Shown here one piece after another: positions 26,659 to 36,141 of a stretch of 61,526 bases of DNA (positions are counted from its first letter, which is position 1; each line of letters starts with the position of its first letter). Below the pieces are notes generated by a model. That model was not told where the DNA came from. It made no database searches and saw nothing but the letters and a program-made list of their open reading frames with translations. A program made the position numbers and the translations under genes. Source of the DNA: Cupriavidus sp. (GTDB lineage: Bacteria > Pseudomonadota > Gammaproteobacteria > Burkholderiales > Burkholderiaceae); the NCBI GenBank assembly GCA_031181345.1, contig JAPSLC010000029.1:1-61526 (forward strand), given 5' to 3'.

Positions 26659-27329
26659 GCGGTCGCCTCCGGTTCGAGCAGATAGCCGAAGCCGCGCAGC
26701 GTGACTATGGTCACGCCGTGGCCCGACAGCTTCTTGCGCAGCCGGTAGATCAGCACCTCGATGGCATCGGGATTGACGTCGGCGTCGAGCGAGAACACCT
26801 TGTCGAGCAGCTGCGCCTTGGTCAGCGGCTGGCCGCTGCGCGCCAGCAGCGCGCCGAGCAGCGTCGATTCGCGTGGGGTCAGCGCCAGCGGCGCGCCGTC
26901 CAGCGTGAAGCTGCGCGTCTCGCCGTCGAACACCAGCGCGCCGCATTGCAGGCGCGGGTGCGCGCGGCCGCGGCTGCGGCGGATCAGCGCGAGGATGCGC
27001 GCCTCCAGTTCGGCCAGCGCGAAGGGCTTGGGCAGGTAGTCGTCGGCGCCCAGGTTCAGGCCGCGCACGCGTTCGTCGAGCGTGTCCTGCGCGGTCAGGA
27101 TCAGCACCGGTGTGCGGTCGTCGCGGCCACGCATCGCCTTGAGCACCGACAGGCCGTCCTTGCCGGGCAGGCGCAGGTCCAGCACCACGACGTCGTATTC
27201 CTCGGCCTGCAGGCGCGCGTCGGCCAGCAGGCCGTCGGCCACGTGCTCGACCACGAAGCCGCCCTGCTCCAGCGCCCGCGCCACCCAGTGCGCGAGTTCG
27301 GTTTCGTCTTCGACCAGCAGAATGCGCAT
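26655..27329 (-). CDS. tctD: OmpR-family response regulator, TctD-like
   Basis: A 224-residue regulator. The receiver shows VEDETELA, the phospho-acceptor Asp in DVVVLDLRLPG, Thr in LILTAQD and Lys in YLPKPFA; the C-terminal winged helix has LTPRESTLLGALLARSGQ and VNPDAIEVLIYRLRKKL, then TLRGFGYLL. AGGAGG lies 5 nt before the chosen ATG. It overlaps the kinase gene by 4 bp. TctD homologues activate the adjacent TTT operon; the direct repeats before tctC are its likely target. Its own 5' leader contains a 13-bp tandem repeat. Confidence 0.93.
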   Translation of the reverse strand: MRILLVEDETELAHWVARALEQGGFVVEHVADGLLADARLQAEEYDVVVLDLRLPGKDGLSVLKAMRGRDDRTPVLILTAQDTLDERVRGLNLGADDYLPKPFALAELEARILALIRRSRGRAHPRLQCGALVFDGETRSFTLDGAPLALTPRESTLLGALLARSGQPLTKAQLLDKVFSLDADVNPDAIEVLIYRLRKKLSGHGVTIVTLRGFGYLLEPEATA

Positions 27330-27348
27330 GCCGGCCTCCTGCCGGAGT

Positions 27349-27374
27349 TGGAACGCGGAAATGGAATGCGGAAA
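27349..27374. repeat. 13-bp tandem repeat in the tctD leader
   Basis: Two copies of TGGAA(C/T)GCGGAAA, followed by a partial third (TGGAACG) and a detached GCGGAAA. The array starts 20 bp upstream of the tctD ATG, just behind its ribosome site, so copy-number change would alter the 5' leader. Confidence 0.65.
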
Positions 27375-27575
27375 TGGAACGAGACCGCGGAAATCGCTGC
27401 GGATCGTGCGATCGACACCAGCGCGTTCGACCCCGATGTCGCCATGCGGGCGTGGACTCGCGCCCCGATCCGGGCGCCTATAATACCGCTCCACCGCCCG
27501 CGCCGGTTTGCCGCTTGCGCGCGCGTTGACGCGCCCCGTCGCGCGTATTTCTGTGCGTATTTTCGTGCGTGTCTT

Positions 27576-27619
27576 CGCGCTTGATCCGCGCTTGATCCGC
27601 GCTTGATCCACGTTTGATC
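27576..27619. repeat. 11-bp tandem repeat, four copies
   Basis: Units CGCGCTTGATC three times, then CACGTTTGATC and a partial fifth copy. The array ends about 58 bp before the start of the periplasmic binding-protein gene. It shares no sequence with the other short arrays in the window. Confidence 0.75.
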
Positions 27620-27677
27620 CGCGCTCACCTCCGCGCCTGCTTCCGCCCCCTGCCGCTTGCCTGTCCTGCCGCCTGCC

Positions 27678-28847
27678 ATGCCCGCCGATCCGACCGCGTC
27701 AGCCAAGCGCGGCGACCCGCCCTGCGCGTTGCGCCGCCGCCTGCTGACGGGCGCCGGCGCGCTGGCGTGGCAAGGCGCATTCGCGGCGCCGGGCACCGCG
27801 CCCAGCCAGCCGGCCGCGCCACCCGGCTACCCAGCCGAGTATCCGCAGATCATCGCGCGGGCCCAGCGCGAGGGCATGGTCACGGTCTATGCCTCGACCG
27901 ACGAGGATGTCGCGCGGCCGCTGCTCGATGCCTTCGAGGCGCGCTTTCCCGGCGTCAAGGTCAGCTATCGCGACCTGAACACGATCGAGCTGAACCAGCG
28001 TTTCCTCGCCGAGTCCGCGCAGCCGGTCCGCGCAGACCACGCCGACGTGCTGTGGAGCACCGCGATGGACCTGCAGATCAAGCTGGTCAACGACGGCCAC
28101 GCGCTGCACTACGCCTCGCCCGAGCGCGCGGGCCTGCCCGGCTGGGCGAGTTGGCGCGAGGAAGCCTGGGGCACCACCTTCGAGCCGGCGGTGATCGTCT
28201 ACAACCGCCGCCATTTCGACGGCATGCCGGTGCCGCGCAGCCGCAGCGCGCTGGCGCGGCTGCTGCAGGACAACGCGACGCGCTGGCGCGCTCGGGTGGT
28301 CACTTACGATATCGAACGCTCGGGCGTGGGCTATCTGCTGGCGCAGCAGGACGCGCGCATGGGCGGCGAGTTCTGGTATCTGGCGCAGGCGCTGGGACGC
28401 GCCGGCGTGCGGCTGTCGGCGTCTACCGCCGACATGGTCGAATCGGTGGCCAGCGGCGAGCTGGTGCTGGCCTACAACCTGCTGGGTTCGTACGCGCTGT
28501 CGCTGATGGAGCGCGGCGCCGCGATCGGCGTGGTGGCGCCGAGCGACTACACGCTGGTGATGTCGCGCGTGGCCTTCATCGCCCGCCGTGCGCCGCATCC
28601 GTGGGCGGCGCGGCTATGGCTCGATTTCCTGCTGTCGCGCGAGGGGCAGGCGCTGCTGGCGCGCTCGGCCTCGCGGCTCTATACGATCCGCACCGATACG
28701 AAGAGCGGCCATACCGCGGCGGCGCTGGCCGAGCGGCTGGGCTACGCGTTCAAGCCGATCAGCGTCGGCCCGGGCCTGCTGGCCGCGCAGGACGCGCTGC
28801 GCAAGCAGGCTTTCCTCGCGCGCTGGCGCGAGGCGATGAAGGGATGA
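27678..28847 (+). CDS. ABC-type extracellular solute-binding protein (family 1-like)
   Basis: A protein of about 389 residues resembling iron- or polyamine-type periplasmic binding proteins. The N-terminus LRRRLLTGAGALAWQGAFA contains twin Arg followed by a hydrophobic stretch and could be a Tat signal. The core shows VTVYASTDEDVARPLLDAF, E-A-R-F-P-G-V-K-V and, later, GELVLAYNLLGSYAL. No ABC permease or ATPase gene is nearby; it is divergent from tctDE. Such genes next to TctDE-type systems may act as an accessory sensor input or be an orphan receptor. The ATG start is preferred over an in-frame TTG 21 nt upstream. Confidence 0.78.
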   Translation: MPADPTASAKRGDPPCALRRRLLTGAGALAWQGAFAAPGTAPSQPAAPPGYPAEYPQIIARAQREGMVTVYASTDEDVARPLLDAFEARFPGVKVSYRDLNTIELNQRFLAESAQPVRADHADVLWSTAMDLQIKLVNDGHALHYASPERAGLPGWASWREEAWGTTFEPAVIVYNRRHFDGMPVPRSRSALARLLQDNATRWRARVVTYDIERSGVGYLLAQQDARMGGEFWYLAQALGRAGVRLSASTADMVESVASGELVLAYNLLGSYALSLMERGAAIGVVAPSDYTLVMSRVAFIARRAPHPWAARLWLDFLLSREGQALLARSASRLYTIRTDTKSGHTAAALAERLGYAFKPISVGPGLLAAQDALRKQAFLARWREAMKG

Positions 28848-28903
28848 GTCCGAGGTAAGGGGATGCGGTGGAGCGCTCTGCGACAGCGGGCCCGCGCGAG
28901 GCG

Positions 28904-29623
28904 TCAGCCGCCCGCACATTGCTGCTGCTGGACCTTGAGCCGCAAGGCGGCCATTTCCTCGTCCAGCTTGGCCATCGGCCGCGGCACATAGCCCTGGCGC
29001 AGCGAGGGCGCGAAGCGCAGCGTGTCGACGAAGACGTCGGCGAGCCGTTCCGCGTCGGCGTTCAGGTCGAAGTCGCCCGGCGCGAACAGCCAGTGGGCCA
29101 GCACGCCGCCGATGGCGGCATGAAAGGCGTTGACCGCCAGGTCCAGGTCCAGGTCCGCCGACAGCTGGCCGCGCTCGACCGCCAGGCGCAGGTGCTCGCG
29201 CATCTTCAGCAGCCCCTGCTCGTGCGACTGCCGCTGGCGCTCCAGGATGGCGCCGTTGTCGTCAACCATCTCGCACTTGTGGAATACGATCTCGAACACG
29301 CGCCGCCATTGCGGATTGACCACCGTCTCGCGGAACACCAGCGCGACGATGTCGCGGATGCCGCCAAGCGGGTCTTCCTGGCTGGCGATCCGCTCCGGTT
29401 CGCACAGCGCCTCGACCGGCAGATGCACGCGGTCGCACATGGCGGCGAACAGATCGCTCTTGTTCTTGAAATGCCAGTAGATGGCGCCCCGGGTCACGCC
29501 GGCAGCCTCGGCGATATCGGCCAGCGACGGCCGCGCCACCCCGCGCGCATGGAATACGGCCTCGGCCGCGTCGAGGATGCGATGTCGCGTCTCGAGGGCT
29601 TCTTCCTTGGTACGTCTGGCCAT
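28904..29623 (-). CDS. acrR: TetR-family repressor, AcrR/TtgR-like
   Basis: A 239-residue repressor. The N-terminal helix-turn-helix reads TRHRILDAAEAVFHARG and LADIAEAAGVTRGAIYWHFK, the usual AcrR/TtgR signature (G-V-T-R-G-A-I-Y-W-H-F), followed by an AcrR-type C-terminal ligand domain with NPQWRRVFEIVFHKCEM. It is divergent from a complete AcrAB-OprM-type operon with a matching operator between them, so drug or solvent binding probably releases the pump genes. The C-terminus is somewhat longer than in E. coli AcrR (215). Confidence 0.9.
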   Translation of the reverse strand: MARRTKEEALETRHRILDAAEAVFHARGVARPSLADIAEAAGVTRGAIYWHFKNKSDLFAAMCDRVHLPVEALCEPERIASQEDPLGGIRDIVALVFRETVVNPQWRRVFEIVFHKCEMVDDNGAILERQRQSHEQGLLKMREHLRLAVERGQLSADLDLDLAVNAFHAAIGGVLAHWLFAPGDFDLNADAERLADVFVDTLRFAPSLRQGYVPRPMAKLDEEMAALRLKVQQQQCAGG

Positions 29624-29886
29624 AAGCGGTGTCTTCAGTGGGCGGTGGGAACGAATGGGACGGCATCGCCCGGGGTCGGCGCGGCACCGCGCTGTCGCCG
29701 GCCGGCCACGAAAGAAACGAATCCGTCACGAAATTGCGGTACCACTGGACTTCCTGCCTCTGTTTTGCTGCGGCGCGACGGGCGGCATGCTAACCGATCC
29801 CGCTCACCCTCGCATATGCGGCCGTTGCCGGACCACAAAAGGGGACGGGGGTGGAGACAGCCAGCCTTGCGGTGCAATATTTCTCT

Positions 29887-29910
29887 TACATACATGCTTG
29901 AATGTATATA
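29887..29910. promoter_or_regulatory. AcrR/TtgR-type operator
   Basis: A 24-bp inverted repeat with half-sites TACATACAT and ATGTATATA separated by GCTTGA. It agrees with the E. coli acrAB operator bound by AcrR at about 20 of 24 positions, as I recall that sequence. Position between the TetR-family gene and the pump operon supports the assignment. The AT-rich half-sites stand out sharply in this GC-rich DNA. Confidence 0.85.
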
Positions 29911-30071
29911 TACTACGCGCTAGCCACAATTTGGACCAGCCCTGCGCATCTTTCTACCAAGACATCCTGACCATTCGGGTCCTGCGGGCTGCATGTTGTG
30001 ACGCATACGCGACCATCTGTCGCAATCCATACGGCACCATTGCGGTTTGTGGCTAGTATTGTTCGTTTTCT

Positions 30072-30090
30072 CCACGACGGTCCGTCGTGG
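30072..30090. promoter_or_regulatory. Perfect 19-nt palindrome in the pump-operon leader
   Basis: CCACGACGG and CCGTCGTGG flank one T. It lies 97 bp before the adaptor ATG. It could be a second operator or a leader hairpin; there is no T-run, so it is not a simple terminator. Confidence 0.4.
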
Positions 30091-30186
30091 GGCTCTGCCG
30101 CACAGGACGTCCACGCCGGCCCCTCAGCTCTGAGGCCGGCGTTTGGCGTATCCGGCCGATCTCAAATTGCCATCACGGGGTTATCG

Positions 30187-31401
30187 ATGAGGAAGTCCCA
30201 ACGTTCGAGTTTGCTTGCCGTTACCGCTGCGCTGACGGTTCTGACGCTGTCCGCCTGCGGCGACGACGCCCCGCAGGGCGGCGCGATGCCGCCGCCCGAG
30301 GTGGGCGTGGTGACGGTGACGCCGACGGCGGTACCGGTCGTCAACGAGCTGCCGGGCCGTCTCGAAGGCGTGCGCACCGCCGAAGTGCGGGCGCGCGTCG
30401 AAGGTATCGTGCTGTCGCGCAATTACCGTGAGGGCGGCGAGGTCAAGGCCGGCCAGGTGATGTTCAAGATCGACCCGGCGCCGTACCAGGCCCAATTGGC
30501 GTCGGCCAAGGCCAGCTTGGCCCGGGCCGAGGCCAATGCGGTCGCCGCGCGGCAGAAGGCGGAGCGCTACAAGCCGCTGGTGGCGGTCAACGCGGTCAGC
30601 AAGCAGGAATATGACGAGGCCGTCGCGGCCGCAGGCCAGGCCAGCGCCGAGATCGCCTCGGCCAAGGCCGCGGTCACCACCGCGCAGATCAACTTGGGCT
30701 ATACCACCGTCACCGCGCCGATCTCCGGCCGTGCCGGCCGTGCGCTGGTGACCGAGGGCGCGCTGGTCGGCAACGGCGAGGCGACCCGTCTGGCGCTGGT
30801 CGAGCAGGTCGATCCGATCTGGGTGACCTTCACCCAGCCCGCCACCGAGGTGATGCGGCTGCGCCGCGGCATCGAGTCCGGCGCCATCAAGGGCGTCGAC
30901 GGCGGGGCCAAGGTGCGGCTGTTCCTCGAGGACGGCACGGAATACAGCGAGACCGGCAAGCTGCTGTTCTCGGACATGACGGTCGACCCGAGCACCGGCG
31001 CGATCACGCTGCGCGCGCAGTTCCCGAATCCGCGGCGCGATCTGCTGTCGGGCACCTACGTGCGCGTGCGAGTCGAGCAGGGTGTCGACGAGAACGCGCT
31101 GACCGTGCCGCAACGCGGTCTGCTCCGCAGCGGCCAGGGTGCCTCGGTGCTGGTGGTTGGCGCGGACGGCAACGTCGCCGCGGTGCCGGTCAAGGTCGGA
31201 TCGGCCATCGGCGACCGCTGGATCGTCACCGAGGGCCTGAAGGGCGGCGAGAAGGTGATCGTCGAGGGCCTGCAGAAGGTCAAGCCGGGTGCGCCGGCCA
31301 AGGCCGTGCCGTTCCAGGCGCAGGCCCCGGCCGGTGCGGCCAGCGGCGCGGCCGCGTCGGCACCGGCGGCCGCCCCGGCGGCCGAGGCCAAGCAGGGCTG
31401 A
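30187..31401 (+). CDS. acrA: RND efflux adaptor lipoprotein (AcrA/MexA family)
   Basis: A 404-residue periplasmic membrane-fusion protein. A lipoprotein signal with lipobox LSACG (Cys near residue 24) anchors it to the inner membrane. Then come the barrel-sandwich halves with VRARVEGIVLSRNYREGGEV, the alpha-hairpin (LASAKASLARAEANAVAARQ) and the beta-barrel, and an Ala-rich tail. Family features such as G-Y-T-T-V-T-A-P-I-S-G-R-A-G are intact. I chose the ATG immediately before the signal sequence; longer frames add residues with no signal-peptide logic. Pump genes follow on the same strand, controlled by AcrR upstream. Confidence 0.93.
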   Translation: MRKSQRSSLLAVTAALTVLTLSACGDDAPQGGAMPPPEVGVVTVTPTAVPVVNELPGRLEGVRTAEVRARVEGIVLSRNYREGGEVKAGQVMFKIDPAPYQAQLASAKASLARAEANAVAARQKAERYKPLVAVNAVSKQEYDEAVAAAGQASAEIASAKAAVTTAQINLGYTTVTAPISGRAGRALVTEGALVGNGEATRLALVEQVDPIWVTFTQPATEVMRLRRGIESGAIKGVDGGAKVRLFLEDGTEYSETGKLLFSDMTVDPSTGAITLRAQFPNPRRDLLSGTYVRVRVEQGVDENALTVPQRGLLRSGQGASVLVVGADGNVAAVPVKVGSAIGDRWIVTEGLKGGEKVIVEGLQKVKPGAPAKAVPFQAQAPAGAASGAAASAPAAAPAAEAKQG

Positions 31402-31458
31402 GCACCGCGCCAAGCGGTAAGCGCAAGCAGATAGCGGAATAAACAGGGAGCCAGCCTC

Positions 31459-34400
31459 ATGGCCAAGTTTTTCATCGACCGGCCGGTGTTCGCGTGGGTG
31501 ATCGCGCTGATCATCGTGCTGGGCGGGATATTGTCGATCACGCAGTTGCCGATCGCGCAGTATCCCAATATCGCGCCGCCGACCATCTCGGTCACGGCGA
31601 CCTACCCCGGCGCCTCCGCCAAGACGCTCGAAGACTCGGTCACCTCGGTGATCGAGCAGGAGCTCAATGGCGCGCCCGGGCTGATGTACTACCAGTCGAC
31701 CAGTGAGTCGACCGGTCTGGCGACCATCACCATCGCCTTCCAGCCGGGTACCAACGTCGACCTGAACTCGGTCGAGGTGCAGAACCGCCTGAAGCGGGTC
31801 GAGGCCCGTCTGCCGGCGGAGGTGCGCCAGCAGGGCGTGCGCGTCGAGAAGGCCGGGAACAACTACATGATGTTCCTGACCGTGACGTCCAAGTCCGGCA
31901 ATGCCAGCGCGATCGAGCTGGGCAACTACGTGTCGGCCAGCGTGATGGACTCGATCCGCCGTGTGCCCGGCGTCGGCCAGGCCGACCTGTTCGGCACCGA
32001 GTACGCGATGCGCGTGTGGCTCGATCCGGCCAAGCTGACCGGCTACAACCTGACCCCGCTGGACGTCACCGCGGCGATCTCCGAGCAGAACATCCAGGTC
32101 GCCGTCGGCGAGCTGGGCGGCACGCCGTCGCCGCGCGGCACCGAGCTGAACGCCACGGTGACCACGCAGAGCCGGCTGTCGACGCCCGAGGAATTCGCCA
32201 ACATCCTGTTGCGCGTGAATCCGGACGGCTCGCAGGTGCGCATCCGCGATGTGGGCCGCGTGGAGCTGGGCGGTGCCGACTATTCGACCGTCGCCCGTAC
32301 CAACGGCAAGCAGTCGGCCGCGATCGCCATCAAGCTGGCGCCGACCGCCAACGCGCTGTCCACCGCCACCGCGGTGCGCGCGAAGATGGAGGAGCTGTCG
32401 AAGTTCTTCCCGGCGGACTACGAGTACACCGTCCCGTACGACACCTCGGCCTTCGTCAAGATCTCGATCGAGGAAGTGGTCAAGACCCTGCTCGAAGCGA
32501 TCGTGCTGGTGTTCCTGGTGATGTACCTGTTCCTGCAGAACTTCCGCGCCACCATCATCCCGACGCTGGTGGTGCCGGTCGCGCTGCTGGGTACGTTCGG
32601 CATGCTGCTGGCGTTCGGCTTCTCGATCAACGTGCTGACGATGTTCGGCATGGTGCTGGCCATCGGTATCCTGGTGGACGATGCCATCGTGGTGGTCGAG
32701 AACGTCGAGCGGATCATGAGCGAGGAAGGCCTGTCCCCGCGCGAGGCGACCCGCAAGGCAATGGGCCAGATCACCGGCGCCATCGTCGGCATCACGCTGG
32801 TGCTGACCGCGGTGTTCATCCCGATGGCGTTCTTCGCCGGTTCGGTCGGCAACATCTATCGCCAGTTCTCGCTGTCGCTGATCGCCTCGATGGCGTTCTC
32901 GGCGCTGATGGCGCTGACGCTGACGCCGGCACTGTGCGCGACGCTGCTCAAGCCGGTCGAGGCGGGCCATCACCACGAGAAGAAGGGCTTCTTCGGCTGG
33001 TTCAACCGTACCTTCGCCCGCGCCGCGACCGGCTACCAGAGCATGGTGGCGAAGATCCTGGGCCGCACCGGCCGCTACCTGATCCTGTACGGCTTGATCC
33101 TCGCCGCGGTCGTGCTGCTGTTCCAGCGCCTGCCGTCGTCGTTCCTGCCTGACGAGGACCAGGGCTACACCATCACCGTGGTGCAGCTGCCCAATGGCGC
33201 CACGCAGGAGCGCACCCTCGGCGTGCTCAAGCAGATCGAGGACTACTACCTGCAGAAGGAAAGCAAGATCGTCGACCAGATGATCACGGTGGCGGGCTTC
33301 TCGTTCTTCGGCCGCGGCCAGAACGGCGGTATCGCCTTCGTGCGGCTCAAGGACTGGAAGGAGCGCAGCGGCTCGGACGAAACCGCGCAGGCGCTGGTCG
33401 GCCGTGCGTTCGGCGCGCTCTCGTTCATCAAGGACGCGATCATCTTCCCGCTGAACCCGCCGGCGATTCCGGAACTGGGCAACTCCTCGGGCTTCGACTT
33501 CCGCCTGCAGGACCGCTCGGGCCAGGGTCACGCCAAGCTGATGGAAGCGCGCAACATGATGCTCGGCATGGCCGCGCAGAATCCGGTGCTGGCCGGCGTG
33601 CGTCCGGAAGGCCAGGAGGACGCGCCGCAGCTGCAGATCGACATCGATCGCGAGAAGGCGCGCGCGCTCGGCGTGTCGATCGCCGACATCAACTCGACGC
33701 TGTCGATCTCGTTCGGCTCCTCGTACGTCAACGACTTCATCTACGAGGGCCGCGTGCGCCGCGTGATCGCTCAGGCCGAAGGCGCGGACCGCCGTCTGCC
33801 GGACGACCTGACCAAGCTGCGCGTGCGCAACAGCAACGGCGACATGGTGGCCTTCGCGGCGTTCGCGACGTCCAAGTGGATCATGGGTTCGCCGCGCCTG
33901 GAGCGCTACAACGGCCTGCCGTCGGTCAAGCTGGCCGGCCAGGCCGCGCCGGGCCGCAGTACCGGCGAGGCGATGGCGGCGATGGAAGAGATCTTCGCCA
34001 AGCTGCCGCCGGGCTTCGGCTTCGAGTGGTCGGGCCAGTCCTACGAAGAGCGCCTGGCCGGCGCCCAGGAACCGATGCTGTACACGCTGTCGCTGATCAT
34101 CGTGTTCCTGTGCCTGGCCGCGCTGTACGAGAGCTGGTCGATCCCGGCCGCGGTGCTGCTGGTGGTGCCGCTGGGCGTGCTCGGCGCGCTGCTGGGCGTG
34201 ACGCTGCGCGGCATGCCCAACGACGTCTACTTCAAGGTGGGCCTGATCGCCACCATCGGCCTGTCGGCGAAGAACGCGATTCTGATCGTGGAATTCGCCA
34301 AGGACCTGCAGGCGCAGGGGCGCGGCCTGATCGACGCGACGCTGGAAGCGGTGCATCTGCGCTTCCGGCCGATTCTGATGACGTCGTTCGCGTTCATCCT

Positions 34401-34611
34401 CGGCGTGCTGCCGCTGGCGATCTCGACCGGCGCCGGCTCGGGCAGCCAGCGCGCGATCGGTACCGGCGTGATGGGCGGGATGATCACCGCGACGCTGCTG
34501 GCGATCTTCCTGGTGCCCGTGTTCTTCGTGGTGATCCGCAAACGCTTCAAGGGCAGCGAGCGTCAGCGCATGCTGGACCAGAAGTGGCTGGACCCGAAGG
34601 AGGAAATCTGA
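31459..34611 (+). CDS. acrB: RND multidrug efflux permease (AcrB/MexB family)
   Basis: A 1050-residue, 12-helix proton/drug antiporter, the same length class as E. coli AcrB (1049). It opens with [19 protein letters not shown] as AcrB does. The proton-relay Asp pair is in [20 protein letters not shown], and the helix-10 Lys region is in [18 protein letters not shown]. Two large periplasmic docking loops are complete. It lies 57 bp after the adaptor and 1 bp before the outer-membrane channel gene. The family exports hydrophobic drugs, dyes and solvents from the periplasm and inner leaflet. Confidence 0.96.
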   Translation: MAKFFIDRPVFAWVIALIIVLGGILSITQLPIAQYPNIAPPTISVTATYPGASAKTLEDSVTSVIEQELNGAPGLMYYQSTSESTGLATITIAFQPGTNVDLNSVEVQNRLKRVEARLPAEVRQQGVRVEKAGNNYMMFLTVTSKSGNASAIELGNYVSASVMDSIRRVPGVGQADLFGTEYAMRVWLDPAKLTGYNLTPLDVTAAISEQNIQVAVGELGGTPSPRGTELNATVTTQSRLSTPEEFANILLRVNPDGSQVRIRDVGRVELGGADYSTVARTNGKQSAAIAIKLAPTANALSTATAVRAKMEELSKFFPADYEYTVPYDTSAFVKISIEEVVKTLLEAIVLVFLVMYLFLQNFRATIIPTLVVPVALLGTFGMLLAFGFSINVLTMFGMVLAIGILVDDAIVVVENVERIMSEEGLSPREATRKAMGQITGAIVGITLVLTAVFIPMAFFAGSVGNIYRQFSLSLIASMAFSALMALTLTPALCATLLKPVEAGHHHEKKGFFGWFNRTFARAATGYQSMVAKILGRTGRYLILYGLILAAVVLLFQRLPSSFLPDEDQGYTITVVQLPNGATQERTLGVLKQIEDYYLQKESKIVDQMITVAGFSFFGRGQNGGIAFVRLKDWKERSGSDETAQALVGRAFGALSFIKDAIIFPLNPPAIPELGNSSGFDFRLQDRSGQGHAKLMEARNMMLGMAAQNPVLAGVRPEGQEDAPQLQIDIDREKARALGVSIADINSTLSISFGSSYVNDFIYEGRVRRVIAQAEGADRRLPDDLTKLRVRNSNGDMVAFAAFATSKWIMGSPRLERYNGLPSVKLAGQAAPGRSTGEAMAAMEEIFAKLPPGFGFEWSGQSYEERLAGAQEPMLYTLSLIIVFLCLAALYESWSIPAAVLLVVPLGVLGALLGVTLRGMPNDVYFKVGLIATIGLSAKNAILIVEFAKDLQAQGRGLIDATLEAVHLRFRPILMTSFAFILGVLPLAISTGAGSGSQRAIGTGVMGGMITATLLAIFLVPVFFVVIRKRFKGSERQRMLDQKWLDPKEEI

Positions 34612-34612
34612 C

Positions 34613-36088
34613 ATGACCAAGACACTGACCGCGCTGCTGCTGGTGGCCGGCGTGCTGTCCGGCTGCACGCTGGCGCCACGCTACGAGCGGCCGGCCGCGC
34701 CGGTGGCGAGCGAATTTCCGACCGCTACCGAAGGCTTTGGCCAGTCCGAGGTGAAGACCGGCGAGACCCGCCGGGCCACCGACATCGGCTGGCGCGAGTT
34801 CTTCCGCGATCCGCGCCTGCAGGCGATGATCGGGACCGCGCTGGACAACAACCGCGATCTGCGCACCGCCGCGCTGCGCATCGAGGAAGCGCGCGCGCTG
34901 TACCAGGTGCAGCGTGCCGACCTGCTCCCCACGGTCAATGCGACCGGGGGCTACACGCGCCAGCAGGTGTCCGGCGCGGCTTCGCCGCTGGGCCAGGGCT
35001 ATCTGGCCGAGTACTGGCAGGCGGGCGGCGCGATCACCTCGTACGAGCTGGACTTCTTCGGCCGCGTGCGCAGCCTGTCCAATGCCGCGCTGGCGCAGTA
35101 CTTCGCCACCGAGGAAGCGCGCCGCGCCGCGCAGATCTCGCTGGTGTCGGAAGTGGCCAAGGCCTATCTGGCCGAGCGCGCCTACGACGAGCAGTACACG
35201 ATCGCGCAGAACACGCTGAAGACCCGCGAGGAAACCTTCCGCCTGGCGCAGCAGCGCTTCGAGGCCGGCGCCACCTCGGCGCTGGACCTGCGCGACAACG
35301 AATCGCTGGTCGCGCAGGCCCGCGTGTCGGTCGCCGAACTGGCGCGCCAGCGCGCGCAGGCGCGCAATGCGCTCGAGGTGCTGGTCGGCACGCCGCTCGC
35401 TTCGATCCCGGATCTGCCGCCGGCGCGCACGCTGTCGGAGGAGCGCTTCGTCACGGACATCCCGCCGGGACTGCCGTCGGACCTGCTCGAGCAGCGTCCC
35501 GATATCCGCCAGGCCGAACAACTGCTGCTGTCGGCCAACGCGAATATCGGCGCGGCCCGCGCGGCGTTCTTCCCGCGCATCTCGCTGACCGGCCAGCTCG
35601 GCAGCATGAGCCGGGACTTCTCGGGGCTGTTCGAGGCCGGCACCAAGGCGTGGTCGTTCGCGCCGCAGCTGGTGCTGCCGATCTTCGACTTTGGCCGCAA
35701 CATGTCGAACCTGGACCTGGCCAACGTGCGCAAGAACATCCAGGTGGCCAACTACGAGAGGACCATCCAGGTGGCCTTCCGCGAGGTGGCCGACGCGCTG
35801 GTCGCGCGCGGCACGCTGGAAGAGCAGGTCACGGGCCAGGAGCAGGTGCGCAACGCCGAGGCGGCCCGCTTCGAACTGGCCAATCTGCGCTTTCGCAGCG
35901 GCATCACCGGGCAGATCGAGGCACTGGACGCGCAGCGGCAACTGTTCACCGCCGAGCAGGCGCTGATCCAGGCTCGGCAGCTGCGGCTGAACAATGCAAT
36001 CGACCTGTATCGGGCGCTGGGCGGCGGGTTGTCGGAAACCGGGCCGATGGCATCGGCACCGACGCCGCAGAACGGCACCGCGCGCTGA
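34613..36088 (+). CDS. oprM: Outer-membrane efflux channel (NodT/OprM family)
   Basis: A 491-residue TolC-like lipoprotein. The lipobox LSGCTLAP (Cys near residue 18) is followed by P-R-Y-E-R-P, typical of the NodT branch. Two structural repeats are seen, each with a conserved coiled-coil: NRDLRTAALRIEEARALYQV in the first and L-L-E-Q-R-P-D-I-R-Q-A-E-Q-L-L in the second. Together with the adaptor and permease it completes a tripartite pump. It is also the only outer-membrane factor in the window and could serve the MdtAB-like pair near 11-15 kb. A strong terminator follows. Confidence 0.94.
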   Translation: MTKTLTALLLVAGVLSGCTLAPRYERPAAPVASEFPTATEGFGQSEVKTGETRRATDIGWREFFRDPRLQAMIGTALDNNRDLRTAALRIEEARALYQVQRADLLPTVNATGGYTRQQVSGAASPLGQGYLAEYWQAGGAITSYELDFFGRVRSLSNAALAQYFATEEARRAAQISLVSEVAKAYLAERAYDEQYTIAQNTLKTREETFRLAQQRFEAGATSALDLRDNESLVAQARVSVAELARQRAQARNALEVLVGTPLASIPDLPPARTLSEERFVTDIPPGLPSDLLEQRPDIRQAEQLLLSANANIGAARAAFFPRISLTGQLGSMSRDFSGLFEAGTKAWSFAPQLVLPIFDFGRNMSNLDLANVRKNIQVANYERTIQVAFREVADALVARGTLEEQVTGQEQVRNAEAARFELANLRFRSGITGQIEALDAQRQLFTAEQALIQARQLRLNNAIDLYRALGGGLSETGPMASAPTPQNGTAR

Positions 36089-36113
36089 AGGCGCGGCTGC
36101 CGGCAGGACAAAG

Positions 36114-36141
36114 GAAAGCGCCTTCGGGCGCTTTCTTTTTT
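36114..36141 (+). terminator. Rho-independent terminator of the pump operon
   Basis: A 9-bp stem (GAAAGCGCC / GGCGCTTTC) with a TTCG tetraloop and a run of six T, 25 nt after the channel gene's stop. It is a textbook terminator closing the acrAB-oprM-like operon. Confidence 0.95.

Larger units (their letters stand above)
27330..27677. other. Intergenic region between tctD and the binding-protein gene
   Basis: A 348-bp divergent space with no credible gene. It holds two separate tandem repeats (13-bp units at 27349-27374, 11-bp units at 27576-27619) and a TATAAT at 27479-27484 reading towards the binding-protein gene, with no matching -35 at normal spacing. Confidence 0.6.
29624..30186. other. 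Divergent control region of the acrR / pump operon
   Basis: This 563-bp region is less GC-rich than its surroundings and has no credible gene. It contains the AcrR-type operator (29887-29910) and a separate perfect palindrome (30072-30090). The distance from operator to adaptor ATG, about 276 bp, implies a long 5' leader or additional promoters. Confidence 0.6.

Noticed and set aside
27479..27484. Perfect TATAAT upstream of the binding-protein gene
   Set aside because: No acceptable -35 at 16-18 bp, and the distance to the gene is long. Mentioned only as part of the intergenic description.
30181..34668. A 1495-codon open frame antisense to the acrAB-type genes
   Set aside because: It is the mirror of acrA and acrB in high-GC DNA. 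Its translation is Arg/His/Gln-rich with no family features, and the sense strand carries complete RND genes.
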